From Knoxdaviesia capensis (lineage: Eukaryota; Ascomycota; Sordariomycetes; Microascales; Gondwanamycetaceae): a DNA stretch of 64,000 bases. Under the pieces are notes generated by a model. The model saw nothing but the letters and a program-made list of their open reading frames with translations, did not search any database and was not told the DNA's origin. The DNA is taken from positions 2,788,667 through 2,852,666 of the forward strand of contig LNGK01000004.1 in assembly GCA_001510575.1 (NCBI GenBank). The letters are read 5' to 3'. A program made the position numbers and the translations under genes. Below are positions 14,077-25,174 of the stretch, piece after piece; the first letter of the stretch is position 1, and each line of letters begins with the position of its first letter.

Positions 14077-14455
14077 CTACCTTTCTAAATACGAATTTAG
14101 AAAGCTATAATAATAATATATAAACCTTTATTTTAAAGGTAAAAGAATTTATTAACGAAATAAATACTAGGGACCTTAGACTTCTTTATAAGTTTATTAA
14201 AAGCTATATACTTAATAGCTAGTTATACTAGGTATATCTTTATAGTTAGTTATAACCCTAGATTATAAGTATCGAGTACTTAGAACTTAATAGCGTAATT
14301 AGTTTAGAGTATTAAAACTAAAATCTTAAAACCCGTTAGTACCTAATAACTTTTACATATTACCCTACGAGTCCGCCCTGCGGGCGTCATCTCACAACTT
14401 ACGTACGCCTATGAACATAGTATTGAGTATTGCTATTTAAACAAACTTTTATGTA

Positions 14456-15699
14456 CTATCGGAGTTCCCCAAGAAGCATCATTTTATCAGTAGACCCGGA
14501 AACGACTATTTTGACTGTTAGCTCAATGCCGCAAAAGTTCTCGGAGGTTGCGATAACTTACTGATGGGATCGGACTGCGGAGAGAAGTCTACCGCGTTAA
14601 CTGTCCCTTGATGGCCGGGCAGTTTGTAAATGATCTTACCAGTGTTGTTCGACCACACAACCACTGATCCATCACCGGACCCGGCAGCTAGACTTTGGCC
14701 ATCTGGGGACCAGCTAGCCTTTATGAGATTCTTCTCAACTCCAGGAGTAGCACCGTCAAAGGTGCGAATGTGCCGTTCCAGCGGGGCAAATGGCCGTATG
14801 TCCCAGGTTCTAGCAGTTCCATCCATTGAATTTGACAGCAAAGACTGACCTTCTGGAGCGACCTGTAAAGAAGTTACCGTATCTCGGTGGCCCTGCATTG
14901 AATATATAACACCTTTTTTCCGGATATCCCAGGCGTGTATATCATTATCAATGCCACCGGTGTAGATTTCGGTTCCAGCCAGCGACATGGCTACGGATGT
15001 TATGGGGAAATCTGTCTGGATATAATCGACAGCAGCCTTCGACCGGGCATCCCATATTCCAACCGTGCCATCGTCACTGCCACTGATGAAGATATCTTCG
15101 CCGCGCTTCCTGACGTCGATTGTGTTGACAACTTCCTCGTGACCTATGTATCGGCGAATCCGGGTCCCCTGCTCTAGGTCCCAGCTCGCCAAATGCTTGT
15201 CGGCCGATGCAGAGTAGACGATGCTTGAATCTTTGGACCACTGAAGATCAAGGATGGCTCCCCGATGCCCAGAAAGAATTCCGTAGTTTTCGCTGTCCCC
15301 GTATGTCCGCCAGAGCACTATCATAATTCAAGAAGACAAAGAGTTAGTCCCGTAGCGGTTAACAGTCTAAGAACGCGAAACATAAGATCTTCGCTATCTT
15401 CAGTCCGCACTAAAGCTCAATGGGGTATGCTCACATATTGTTCTATCTGAGGAGCCAGATGCTATCAAGTTTCCAGTCGGGTCGAACTTGGCTGAGAAGA
15501 TCTCTCCAGAATGGCCGCTCAGCTGAATAACTGCCGACTGGAGCTGACTAGATCTTGATATAGAAGATGAATGTGTAAGTGACTGGTTGTCCTTGTTGAA
15601 TCTCGCCAGTGCGCCGGTGGTCGATTGCCCTAAATTCGGTCTCTTCACAAGCTGATAGAGGCTTGGATCCCCCGAGGCAGGACGCTTCTCTGAAGCCAT
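14456..15699 (-). CDS. SNRNP40: U5 snRNP 40 kDa WD40-repeat protein (Prp8-binding)
   Basis: Three exons, 15699-15435, 15317-14562 and 14505-14456, join in frame to a 356-residue protein, almost the same length as human U5-40K (357). Donor and acceptor dinucleotides are GT and AG in both introns, and splicing restores the continuous text RTILLWRTYGD and DPIIVSGSTDKMMLLGEL. The whole length matches the U5-40K family: a basic N-terminal tail, then seven WD40 blades, with diagnostic GHSGEIFSAKFDPTG, GGIDNDIHAWDIRKK, WDIRPFAPLERH and YKLPGHQGTVNAV. In other organisms this protein binds Prp8 in the U5 snRNP of the spliceosome (fission yeast Spf38). The last exon holds only 16 codons plus the stop and ends about 100 bases from the RIP-mutated repeat island. 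The gene is divergently arranged with the membrane-protein gene at 16688. Confidence 0.93.
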
Positions 15700-16687
15700 G
15701 GTGAGTAATTCAACGGATCCCGCTATATGGAAGGGGAGAAACTAGCTGTTGACTATGCACATGGGGAGGGAAAAAAGATGTTCAGGCACAGCTTGTATGA
15801 TGGTGCTCAATAAAAGTCTCACATGTGAACGGTGATGAAGTTGGATGCTTCCAAGTTCTCATCATTTCGTAACATCACGTGCACACAGGTGCATCACAAA
15901 TGCGATAAGATAAAAATCTTATATCTTATCAAATGGAGAATCAACGACGCTAATTTTAGCTTCTGCCCTGACTGCCAAGTGGTAGATGGGATACCCCATG
16001 AACTGGAAACACGCCTCTGTCGCAGGTGATTCAATACAGCAAATCACATTTTAGGATACTAACGCACCCCTGTATTCTTGGGGATCAGGAGTGATTCCGC
16101 ATGATTTTTTTCTTCAATGTTACAAAGATGTTATTCCATAGGCGTAGAGTAAAAGAAAGTTTAGGATACACATGCAACATTTATCTCCGTGGGTAGAATA
16201 TTTTCCTTTTACTCTCTCTATATCCATCCAATAAGCCTCCTTCTAGAAGAGCCACATGAAACAAATAGAGGATATACATACTACTAAGTGTGCCTATGTG
16301 CCTATATAGTAGTAACTAGTAAGACGAAATTATATGTTATAGGGAGCTCTGGACTCACCTCATGTCTGAATAGTTTCATGTTTGAACTTCACTTCTTTTC
16401 TTAATAGGCTGGGCCATTATCTTCATTTCATTCTTTATCTGGTCCTTTTTTATACTGACCTTCATTTTTAGATCTTTCCTTCTTTTCTCTAGACTGGTTC
16501 TAATGACTTTATTACTTTGAATTATCTACCCGCTCCTTGTCTTATGGAAAAATCCTCTGAATCAATTCATCTATTTGATATATGAAGCTGCCTCTCCTTG
16601 GCTATACTCCCCCTTTTCTCTCTCCTTCTAACCTGACATGACTATATAGTAGTTATTGAGATATAAGAGGAAACCGAAGATTCCAGA
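15700..16687. promoter_or_regulatory. Shared intergenic region between divergent genes
   Basis: This stretch separates the start codons of the U5-40K gene (leftward) and the PPxY membrane-protein gene (rightward), so it must hold both promoters. It is AT-rich towards the right and contains CCAAT-like text near 16227. I see no convincing open frame, tRNA or repeat in it. Confidence 0.5.
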
Positions 16688-18040
16688 ATGAGACCAATTC
16701 GCATCCCTATACCTCTTTTATGGCGCCCGGATAGGGAGGTGGGTGGGGAGAATGTTACACCAGACACACACTCCAGTGCCAGTTATGACCGAGATGTTGA
16801 GTCTGGAACGGTTCGCGATCCTACCCAAACGATTTATAGCCGTCTCAGAAGACTCAATGTGTCAGTTATGGGTTCCCGAACAACACCAGCCCGTATTGGT
16901 GGAAGAGAAGGGGAGGACGAGGCGCCCAGAGTGCAGCAACCGTTAGCCAACATCCGCCGCGCAAATCGGTCGGAAGATGGCGCGGACCGTTCTATCGCAT
17001 CATACCCTCGCCTTGACGAGTCGACAAGATCAACCTCTGAGTCTGTAGAGCCTCAACAATTTCAATGGACAGAGGGTGTGGGAGTTGAGAGGCCAGACGC
17101 TGCCGCGCTCGGTGGCAGGCGCAACGACACAGAGGCTTCGGCGTTCACTAGCCCGAATCCAAGGCCGACTTCATCTGCTGGAGAGACGAATAGCTCTCGA
17201 AGGAAGACCCGACAGCGTGGGCAACGGAAGTTTCTCTTCTGCTTTCCTTGGGTAAAGTCGAAGCGGATCCGGAAGCAAATTCTGGCATGCTTTGTCTCGG
17301 GAATCTTTCTCACTTTCATGTTGTCAATCTGTAAGTTTCTTGTTTTTCGCAAGTGGTGTTGTGGGCGAATTTGGAGTCTAACTACATCCCATCGCGACCT
17401 AGATCTTGCACTCGCAATTACGAAGAATGTCAACACCAGCGAATTCACGGTATTGCTGATTTTGATGATTCTTTTTGCCACGGTGTACTTCTGCCATAGC
17501 TTAATTCGACTCTGTTTAACGCTGGTGCGGCCTCAACCGCCAGAGGAAACTCCGTCTCCAATGGCGCAGGCATATGGTCCGGGTGGCTATGCCATACCTA
17601 GACAACCAATCCGAGTTGTTTTGGCACGCGATGAGGAAGCGGCAGGTCTCGAGAGCGAAACAACCAAGATTAAGCCTCCAGCATATGGACTATGGCGAGA
17701 AAGTGTGGTAAGTACTCACGGCAGATAGCTCGGTGTAATGGCGATCGATATGAACATTGTCCCTTGTGCTCACATCAGAAACTCTGTTTCTCAACTTCAG
17801 CGCGTCGATCCCAATGGCCTGTTCTGGCAGCCCAACCCTGACGCACCGCAAACGACAGCAGCAAATGCGGAAGCGTCCAATTCGGCGAGAGGCCCCCGGC
17901 CGCCATCATATGCATCTGACGACGGAGTGTCCTATGTCGTGGAAGCCGAACCGCGATCAGTGGCACCGACAACCGACATCCCACTGCCGCCCCATCCTTC
18001 CGAAGCAGGCAGGATAGGTGGCCGGATTACTCCATGGTAG
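16688..18040 (+). CDS. Two-span membrane protein with two PPxY motifs, function unknown
   Basis: Two exons, 16688-17707 and 17801-18040, joined in phase 0 (GTAAGT donor, CTTCAG acceptor), give 419 residues. Residues 1-190 are polar and Ser/Arg-rich and end in a basic block. Two hydrophobic segments follow at about 198-220 and 253-276, separated by a loop with a Cys pair (KWCC). The C-terminal tail is again polar. It holds PPAY at 330-333 and PPSY at 374-377, the second being encoded by exon 2. PPxY motifs are the known ligands of WW domains in Rsp5/Nedd4-type ubiquitin ligases, so a role as ligase adaptor or substrate at a membrane is possible, but this is inference. There is no signal peptide and I do not recognise the family. 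Without splicing, the frame would end shortly after the donor. Confidence 0.7.
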
Positions 18041-20009
18041 CAGGACGGCCACATGATTTACCAAGAGACACAGCTAGACCTGGAAAGGCAGTCAGCAAGC
18101 ATATGAATTTAGATGAAGGCCTGGAGCCTTGATTGTAATTTACACCATTTGTACTTGATATTTTTTTTCGGGTGGGCTTTTGAATGCTATGGATTGGCAA
18201 TTTTCTTTTTGGAAGTAAAGAGTGTTCATAGATGGAAGGTGAAAACCATGACTGTGCCAGAGCGAACAAGTCTAAGGGGAGAGGACAAGTCGAGCGAAGC
18301 GAGTATGTATCCTGTGATATATATAGGTATTGACTAACATGTGGCGCAGGAACGGGATGTGGATGATACTCATGAGAGTTATATAGAGCATATATCGAAG
18401 ACAAACGGGAACGGGGGGTTCTTTTCTTTTCTATTCTTTTTTTCTTTTCGTCGCCGGCATTTATTTATCTAGATCAGGGTTGAGGGCCGGCTACTCGCCG
18501 CCACCCCACACCGGTTACGGACATCGGGATCGGGGGGCACAGAAAGAATCTACTCGGCATCTGGAGACCTCCCTACAAGTACGGTATACATATTTACGTG
18601 CCTTCATACATATCTAGGTACATGTCAGCCGGAGGTTTACTAGTACTGTATTAATATCTTACGGGGGCCGTACTACGTACTACGTGCCCAGATTTCTCAA
18701 CTGCCAGTGAAGCTGTCGGAGGGTGACAGCATGTGGTGATACGGTTGGTCGACAAGGCCGCACAGTTGGCCGAGTGGGTACATGCATGCATGTGAAGTTA
18801 TGCACAATTAGCACCTAAGGTCGGTAGGTATGTACATATCTGGTGTCTAATCATTTGTGTCTGGGGTGCCGAAGACTTGTTTCGTAGCTGTCTCTCTCAC
18901 AGCGTCGCATCGCAGCTTTGGACAAGATAAGAAATTCGCACTATTCGCCTTGCCTAATTGGTAACGAAGGTAAATGGAGGTGGAGAAGTACCGATTACTG
19001 CCAATCTTATATGGGCAGGTACATCTTGCTGCAGGGGTTGATATGTAATGCGCACGGGCCATTGCCTTAATCTTCTCCAAATTGGTCAGGTCTCCTTTCA
19101 GGTCAACTATCTTGCGAATATCGCAGTGAAATGCCTTATCTCTTTTTTGGGGGGGGATGGGATGTCTTTTTTCTTGCGCCAGCTGCATTGAACGATGCTC
19201 TCCGACCTTGTGTGTATGTACTGTAGTACACACTACACACATAGTGCATACTCCGTACTCCGACATGCTGAACAGTACAGGTACAGTAACCCGGACCAGA
19301 AGTCTCAGAAGTCAATGTCAGTATTCTCATTTGGGTTTATTGCGTGCTTCAAGACCGGGGTGCATGGAGATCGGAAAAATGCGCGTTCCTCCTTCCCCTC
19401 ATGGCGATGCACCGGGTCTGAAGAGACAAAAGAGAAACAAGGGAGAAACATGCTTTCTCCCCAAGGTATAGAGGTACCAACCTCCACATGAACACACACA
19501 TGTACGTAAGGTCAGTATATGTAACTAAATGTCAGTCGGTCGGTAAGTCAGCACCCAAATGTACCTCCCAAGCAAATGTTGATTGGCGATGTCTGTAGCG
19601 TGGGTTAATAATAATTTACATCCCACCACCGCTAACTCGCTAGTAATCTCAAGCCGCCCTTCCTGATCTCTTCTCCACCACCATCCCCGTTTTTCTTTCT
19701 ATCTCATCCTTCCCTCTCTTATCCTGAACACAATCTCCATCATATCTCATCATATCTCCTCCTCTTTGTCTTTGGGAAGCAATATTGTCCTTCTATCCCT
19801 TTTCTTTTCTCTTACACTCCAGTCCTCACGCACCTGTGTACATCAAAGCCGATTTTCAACATCCATCTATCTATATTTATCCCACCTTTTCTTTTCCCCC
19901 CGGGTTCTGGAGTGTGGTTTCTGCTTTGAATTTGACACCTTAAATCCATTGGAGATAGACCTTGCTTTTGAATATCCGCCACCATATCTTAAACCAGACC
20001 AACAAAAGC
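18041..20009. other. Intergenic region and 5' leader of the CCHC gene
   Basis: No supportable gene. Two stretches (about 18590-18680 and 19195-19290) are dense in GTAC, TACGTA and TACTCCGTA-type words. From about 19620 the plus strand becomes pyrimidine-rich (CT-rich promoter and leader style of filamentous fungi), in line with transcription starting there towards the CCHC gene. Confidence 0.5.
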
Positions 20010-20608
20010 GTAAGTTTCCTTTCTTTTTTGTGTCCCTCACACATTTCACTGTAAATCCACGCGCGCGCATGTGGCGCACCTGCATCACCAGCTTTGCGCC
20101 ATCTGCAAACCGCCGAAGCGCGCATCTGATTATCTGTGTGCGACTCAGCTTCTGGTGAGAGAGATCTCATCATTGGCTGGCCGCACGCAACCTGTGACTA
20201 GATACATGCTCAGCTTGCGCCAGCCTGTCGTTCCAGCCAACATCAACCGATTTGGGCTATCTATCTAAACTGGGAAACATGGGCTGGTTGTCATTCAATC
20301 TTCAGTCTATTTCCACTACTGGATTCATCGCGCGACAATCAACATAACACCCTCTAAACCCATCGGAAAAGAATCCCGCGATTATGCATCCGGACTTCTC
20401 TTCGGACGGAACGCCGGCGGCATGACTGAATGCGCTCCTCTCCGAAGGGGAGCTTCCCCCTCCCCTCAATTCCAGATCGCATCTATTCCCCCTCCACCGT
20501 GTCACCCGCCCATTTCTCCGCATCAGGCCCGGCCATGGTCTTTGCTTGAACATTACCTAACTGATCACTGACTAACCACACCACCTGGGAATCGTATCTT
20601 CCCTATAG
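20010..20608 (+). other. Probable 5'-UTR intron of the GIS2-like gene
   Basis: A consensus donor GTAAGT at 20010, a strong branch site TGACTAAC at about 20569-20576 and the acceptor CTATAG ending at 20608 define a 599-base intron, finishing only 8 bases before the start codon at 20617. It is far longer than the coding introns of this window (about 55-180 bases). Upstream pyrimidine-rich sequence would be the first, non-coding exon. Confidence 0.55.
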
Positions 20609-20616
20609 GCTGCACC

Positions 20617-21500
20617 ATGTCTTCACTATCTCGCCGAGCTTGCTACAAATGTGGCAATGTTGGGCACTATGCCGAAGTTTGCTCATCCGCAGAACGCCTC
20701 TGCTACAACTGTAAGGCCTCCTAGCGCTTCATGTCATACTGTCTATGTTCGTTGTCTTGCGTGTGTTTGCTAACTTGGGGGGCGTTTTTTTTTTTTTTTT
20801 TCGTTTCTAGGCAAACAGCCCGGTCATGAGTCGAACAGCTGCCCCTTGCCGCGCACAACCGATGCAAAGCAGTGCTACCACTGCCAAGGTTTGGGACATG
20901 TCCAAGCCGACTGCCCAACTCTGCGATTGAGCGGTGGAAGCACCAGTGGTCGGTGTTATAACTGTGGCCAGCCGGGCCATGTTGCTGTACGTATTTGATG
21001 CCTCATGTCAACCACCGCCAAACTATGTGCAGAAAACGTGCGCTTACACTCCGCCCACCAATTCATGCTGCTAACCTTTGATCGTTGCGATGATTCACCA
21101 GCGTTCTTGCCCTGCCCCTGCTGGAATGGGCCGTGGAGCTCCCATGCCCCGTGGAAGCTACGGTGGTTTCAGCCGTGGCGGCTTCGTTGGTAACAGCCGC
21201 CCTGCGACCTGTTACAAGTGCGGTGGCCCCAATCACTTCGCCCGCGACTGTCAAGCCCAGGCTATGAAATGTTACGCCTGTGGCAAGCTTGGTCACATCT
21301 CCCGAGACTGCACCGCTCCGAACGGTGGCCCTCTCAACACGGCTGGCAAGACTTGCTACCAGTGCGGCGAAGCTGGTCACATTTCACGAGACTGTCCCCA
21401 GAAGAACAACAACCCGGATATCAATCAAGACGTCGATATCAATGCCCCTTCCAACATGAATACATCCGCATCCGTTGCTCCCATTGCTCCTCTGGCTTAA
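20617..21500 (+). CDS. GIS2: CCHC zinc-knuckle nucleic-acid-binding protein (GIS2/CNBP/Byr3 family)
   Basis: Three exons, 20617-20710, 20811-20986 and 21102-21500, give 222 residues. Both introns have GT/AG ends and CTAAC-type branch sites. Seven CCHC zinc knuckles (C-x2-C-x4-H-x4-C) occupy residues 9-22, 29-42, 53-66, 80-93, 127-140, 147-160 and 175-188. A Gly/Arg-rich linker with an RGG lies between knuckles 4 and 5. Seven knuckles plus an RG linker is the layout of CNBP, yeast Gis2 and fission yeast Byr3. These bind single-stranded RNA/DNA and associate with translating ribosomes and mRNP granules. The first splice site cuts inside the Cys codon of knuckle 2, which supports the model. The C-terminus is an Asn/Asp-rich tail. 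A long 5'-UTR intron seems to precede the start codon. Confidence 0.93.
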
Positions 21501-21508
21501 GACATCCT

Positions 21509-21536
21509 GGGGGGTTCAACCCCCCCCCCCCCCCCC
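21509..21536 (+). repeat. G6/C17 inverted homopolymer just after the GIS2 stop
   Basis: GGGGGGTT and AACCCCCC flank a single C, and the C run continues to 17 residues. The palindrome starts 9 bases after the stop codon and so lies in the 3' UTR of the CCHC gene. A real hairpin would have a loop of 3-5 bases. The run length is also prone to sequencing error. Confidence 0.6.
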
Positions 21537-23576
21537 GTTCTCGCCTCCGGTTCTGGATCAAGGAGGTTAGGCTCCGAATCTGGCCGGATGTCACCAATAG
21601 GGGTCTTTGACCTTGGAATCGGTTCGTTATGGTACCCATTTCGGCGGCACTTTCCTCTTGCCTGATTCCTTCGCGTTTGTTGCCTTGCTCTCTTGTTCAT
21701 CCTCCTGTCTCTCTGTCTTCCTCTCCGGAATTCGAACTCCCTACGTATTATGTCCCCATCGCGGCTTCATCTTGCGCTAGATATTCAGACTTTCTCACAT
21801 CATATTCCTTGTTTTCTTTTCTTTTGGTGCGGTGTTTCCTGGGATGTTTTCGACCATTTTCTCTGTCAACACATTCTCAATCTGATGGCTTCGCTTCCTA
21901 TACTTAGGACTGTCCTCCTGCGTCTAGAAGTATAGCGTTAACAATCCGGGGCCACCGGAACTTATTTAGGTCTGGGCCTGCCTCTCCTATGCGTGAGCTC
22001 AGAATTGCTGTATTGGAGGCAATCCCTGACTGCAAGCCTATCACCAATTCTACTATTTCTCATTTCTCGATATCTCCCCTATCACACAGTACACCCTCCC
22101 TCTCACCTTTTGTTTTTTTTTTCTTTTCGTCTTTTTCGTCTCCGCTTCAATGCATACAGACATCATTCATGCACTCGTGATCAAATACCTGTGGAAACCA
22201 TCCACACACGACACAAATGGCTTGTCATATGAAAGCTCATTTCAGAAAGCCATTTAACCCACACCCCATCATTTCATTTTCTGAGTTCTTTCGTTTTCTG
22301 CCTTGTTTTGTTATGTTCTTTGCTTTTCGGACTCAATTACTGGACTTTTTGGGACTTGACACTTGATACCCCGGGTACCCCCGCTTGCGACCTGATTCTG
22401 ATATACTCTCTGGGAGGCGGACTTTTGTTACTGGAGCTCTCTGGATCTGCTGACTTCTGTTTTGTTTTGCTTTCTCTGCTACAACTCATTGCGTGGGCCG
22501 TTTTTCACGACTTATGTGGGGTTGACTAACCATTATCTTCACATTATGAGTTTGCCAGACTTTCTCGGCTAGGAAATCCGGTGGATGAGGGGATTTCGTT
22601 TTTGGTGTCAGGTGGCAGACTGCTCATAGGCAGCTGCGTGGGGGGGGGTTTGCAGAAAGACCGAGACTGACGGAGCTATAACACGGGCTAGGCAGGATGA
22701 GGATGATCTTTTTTTTTTGTTCTGAAGTTGTGAAGTTGTGATCAAAGTCAAGTATTCGATGTCAGTGCAGTTGAGATTGTGAGAAAGACGTCCCCTCAAG
22801 GATGTAGTGCGTGAAGAATGGCTCGAACGGTGATTGATTTGGAGTGAGGTTGCTGGCCGTGTGGCTTGATTTGCCGGCGATGGCAGCCCGCCTAACTCAC
22901 CTTTTCCCCATAACAAGTCTCTTTCCCCTATCTTGCTTGACTTTTCCGACGCAGATTCATTGGACTCATGTTCAAGTTGTTGGATATTTTACTCACCTCC
23001 TCTCTCTCTCTCCATCTCTTTTCTGACCTACCCTCTACTGGCGACAGCTCGCAATAGTCCGTTACGGCGACTCCTATTCAGGGCGCTCCCCCTTCTTTCC
23101 GCCACATCGAGAGGCTCATCCGTGTAACTTCCGCTGCCTCACGCCGGTTTGTTGTGTAAATTTAACTTGCTATGTTGTTGTTATCGGCCCCCTTGCTTCA
23201 GTTCTCCGTCACTGCTAGGTCTAGTGTTCCGGAGTCTCTCCACCCACATCACAAGACTAAAACTTCGGCATTTCCGTGTATGTTTCTACATATATCGGTT
23301 GAGGTCTACAAGAAAGATTCACTAGCGACAAGAGAGACCCGATGATCAGGCATGAACACGGTAAGGTGAGCAGCTTGGGTGAGGGTAAATGCGTTTCCCC
23401 GTGGAAACAAATGAACTGGGAAGTTTCAAGTGGGACCTAGCGCATAGGCAGATTGACAAAATGGGACATCATACTGATTAGCCACATTTCTGTCATCGGC
23501 TTCCGTAATCCCGCCGGTATCTCGCAATTTAATTCTAGCTACACGCAGATCCTCTATTACACCGCTCAGACTGGGC
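21537..23576. other. Intergenic region between convergent genes (GIS2-like and Fta4-like)
   Basis: About 2 kb with T-rich and CT-rich plus-strand tracts and no supportable coding region. Both flanking genes point into it, so it holds their 3' UTRs and terminators. Its length is generous for that purpose, but nothing else is recognisable. Confidence 0.45.
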
Positions 23577-24465
23577 CTATAATCGGTCCAACAACTGGTC
23601 AACCTTGTGTGCCTCGGCCGCATCCAAGTCCTGTGCAGTATATGCCTCGGGAGACTGCAACGTACTACCGGCAGCGGATGACGGAAGTTTTTCAATTCGG
23701 CCGCCAACTCTGGCAAGCAGGAAGCGCATCCGCTCCATCTCCTTCTCCAACTGCCCCTCTCGGGTAACCAGATTCTCCTGCACAGCAGATGCGTTTGTGA
23801 ATGGCCCGAGGGATCGACGACATCGATCAAGATGAAGCAGGCGTTTTTGCTGGTCAGCTCGCTTAGCAGCGAGGGCTGCCACCCTAGCTACGAGGTCCCC
23901 ATATTGCAATGCATCGGGATCCTCACTGGGGGAACTGGTGGGCCAGGACGGCGGTAGATTTGCAATAATAGTGTCAAGAGCTAGACATAAAGAAGGGAAA
24001 GAAGCCGTTAGAAATAAAGAGAGAGAAAAAAAAAAGACGGCTAGAATAAACAAGGCGAAATGAGGAATCCCACGTACTCAGGTCAGCATAAACGGATGTC
24101 GGCGCGAGAAAAGTTCCACGACCATCATCCATGTCGATATCAACATGTTCGCCATTTAAAATGGTGTCGGAGTGATCTGCCGCATCCCAATACAACCGAT
24201 CAATCTGCTCGGCAACATGTCGTGTTGCTTGCGGCGCATAAGCCCGGCGGGTATGCTGTTGCAAGATGTGATTCAACCTGAACAGGGCATCGTCCACAGC
24301 AGTTTGTGACAGTGCAGCGGATGAAAACGGCGCACCGGAATGATCGGTGGCGTCGTTGTTATTGGAGGTGTACCAATCCCGGGAGGGAACCGCTGGCTGA
24401 GAGAGGATGCGAATCTGGGATGACAAGAAGTCCTGCTTTATCGCCAACACTGTTGGAGGGGCCAT
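23577..24465 (-). CDS. fta4: Fta4-like kinetochore subunit (Sim4/CCAN complex)
   Basis: Two exons, 24465-24078 and 23980-23577, join (donor GTACGT, acceptor TCTAG) to 263 residues, restoring the text ADLTLDTIIANLPP. The N-terminal stretch VLAIKQDFLSSQIRILSQP, followed by a conserved-looking W, and a helical coiled-coil-like second half (AAKRADQQKRL, EKEMERMRFLLARVG) resemble the fungal Fta4/CENP-U-type family of the Sim4 (constitutive centromere) complex. Fta4 takes part in kinetochore assembly at centromeres. The assignment rests on remembered family features, not on a search. Length is in the usual range. The gene stands between the convergent GIS2-like gene and the co-oriented cupredoxin gene. 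Confidence 0.6.
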
Positions 24466-25174
24466 GTCCGAATAAGGCTGGACGGTTTTTATGTTGTGTC
24501 ACGCGTAGAAATGTTCCTGACCGATATCAAGTTGCGACTCCAGGAGAGGACTAGGTCCCCCGCAGGAATTGGAATCGGGCGTGTTGAGTCCAAAGGTGTT
24601 CGGTCAAGCACAATACAACAATCGACCAGAGTGGGAACCGGATGGGAATCTGGAGAGGGCTAAACGCGATGGCGAGGTTAGACGCGTTTGAAAAAAGACC
24701 TGTACTTATTTAGACGCTCGGATACCGGCTGTGGCAGATTAGGGTTGTGCCCACTAAGCCGACATCTGACCAAGGTATATAAACTTCAGGTACATAAATG
24801 AGCAGGTCTTCTTGGATGTACACAACTGTCAAAAGAGCCTTGAATTAATTATCTCTTTAATAACACTCGGGAAATAGATTGGGAGACTGGTTGTGTTTGT
24901 TCTTGTGTTGAAAAAGAAATCGCCCGGGTTTAACCCTATGTGCGTACCGAACCATCAACTCTTCCCAAAAGCCCAGATTTTGATCTTTTTTTTTTCAATT
25001 TTTGATAACTGCCTTCGTCACTTTCTCTCTTTTCTGTTTTTTTCTTCTTTCAGGATGGCCTCTTTACAGGGTTTGTATCCTATTCTCTTCTTTGGGAATC
25101 TCCCCTAAACTTGATCCATGAATGCTTTTCCATCCCAGCCGACCACATGTTTACTTACATGTCATGGAAAATAT
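24466..25174. promoter_or_regulatory. Promoter region of the Fta4-like gene / 3' end of the cupredoxin gene
   Basis: No open frame of interest. It contains the perfect palindrome GGGTTTAACCC at 24926-24936, one of three exact copies in the window, and an AT-rich stretch just left of it. Confidence 0.45.

Larger units (their letters stand above)
1..14360. repeat. RIP-degraded, AT-rich repeat island
   Basis: The whole stretch is strongly AT-rich and almost free of CA and TG dinucleotides (the first 60 bases contain neither), while TA is very common and CG survives. This is the known signature of fungal repeat-induced point mutation, which turns CpA into TpA on both strands. No long open reading frame survives on either strand. 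Recognisable remnants of a gypsy-type and a copia-type retroelement and of an inverted-repeat element are listed separately. Bases 1-360 hold a pyrimidine-rich stretch (about 120-300) that I cannot assign. Composition changes abruptly near 14360, just before the first real gene. The region is most likely silent heterochromatin. Confidence 0.9.

Noticed and set aside
1..14360. Mitochondrial or bacterial insertion as the cause of high AT
   Set aside because: CA/TG depletion with surviving CG and decayed retroelement domains with stops fit RIP, and no mitochondrial gene text is seen.
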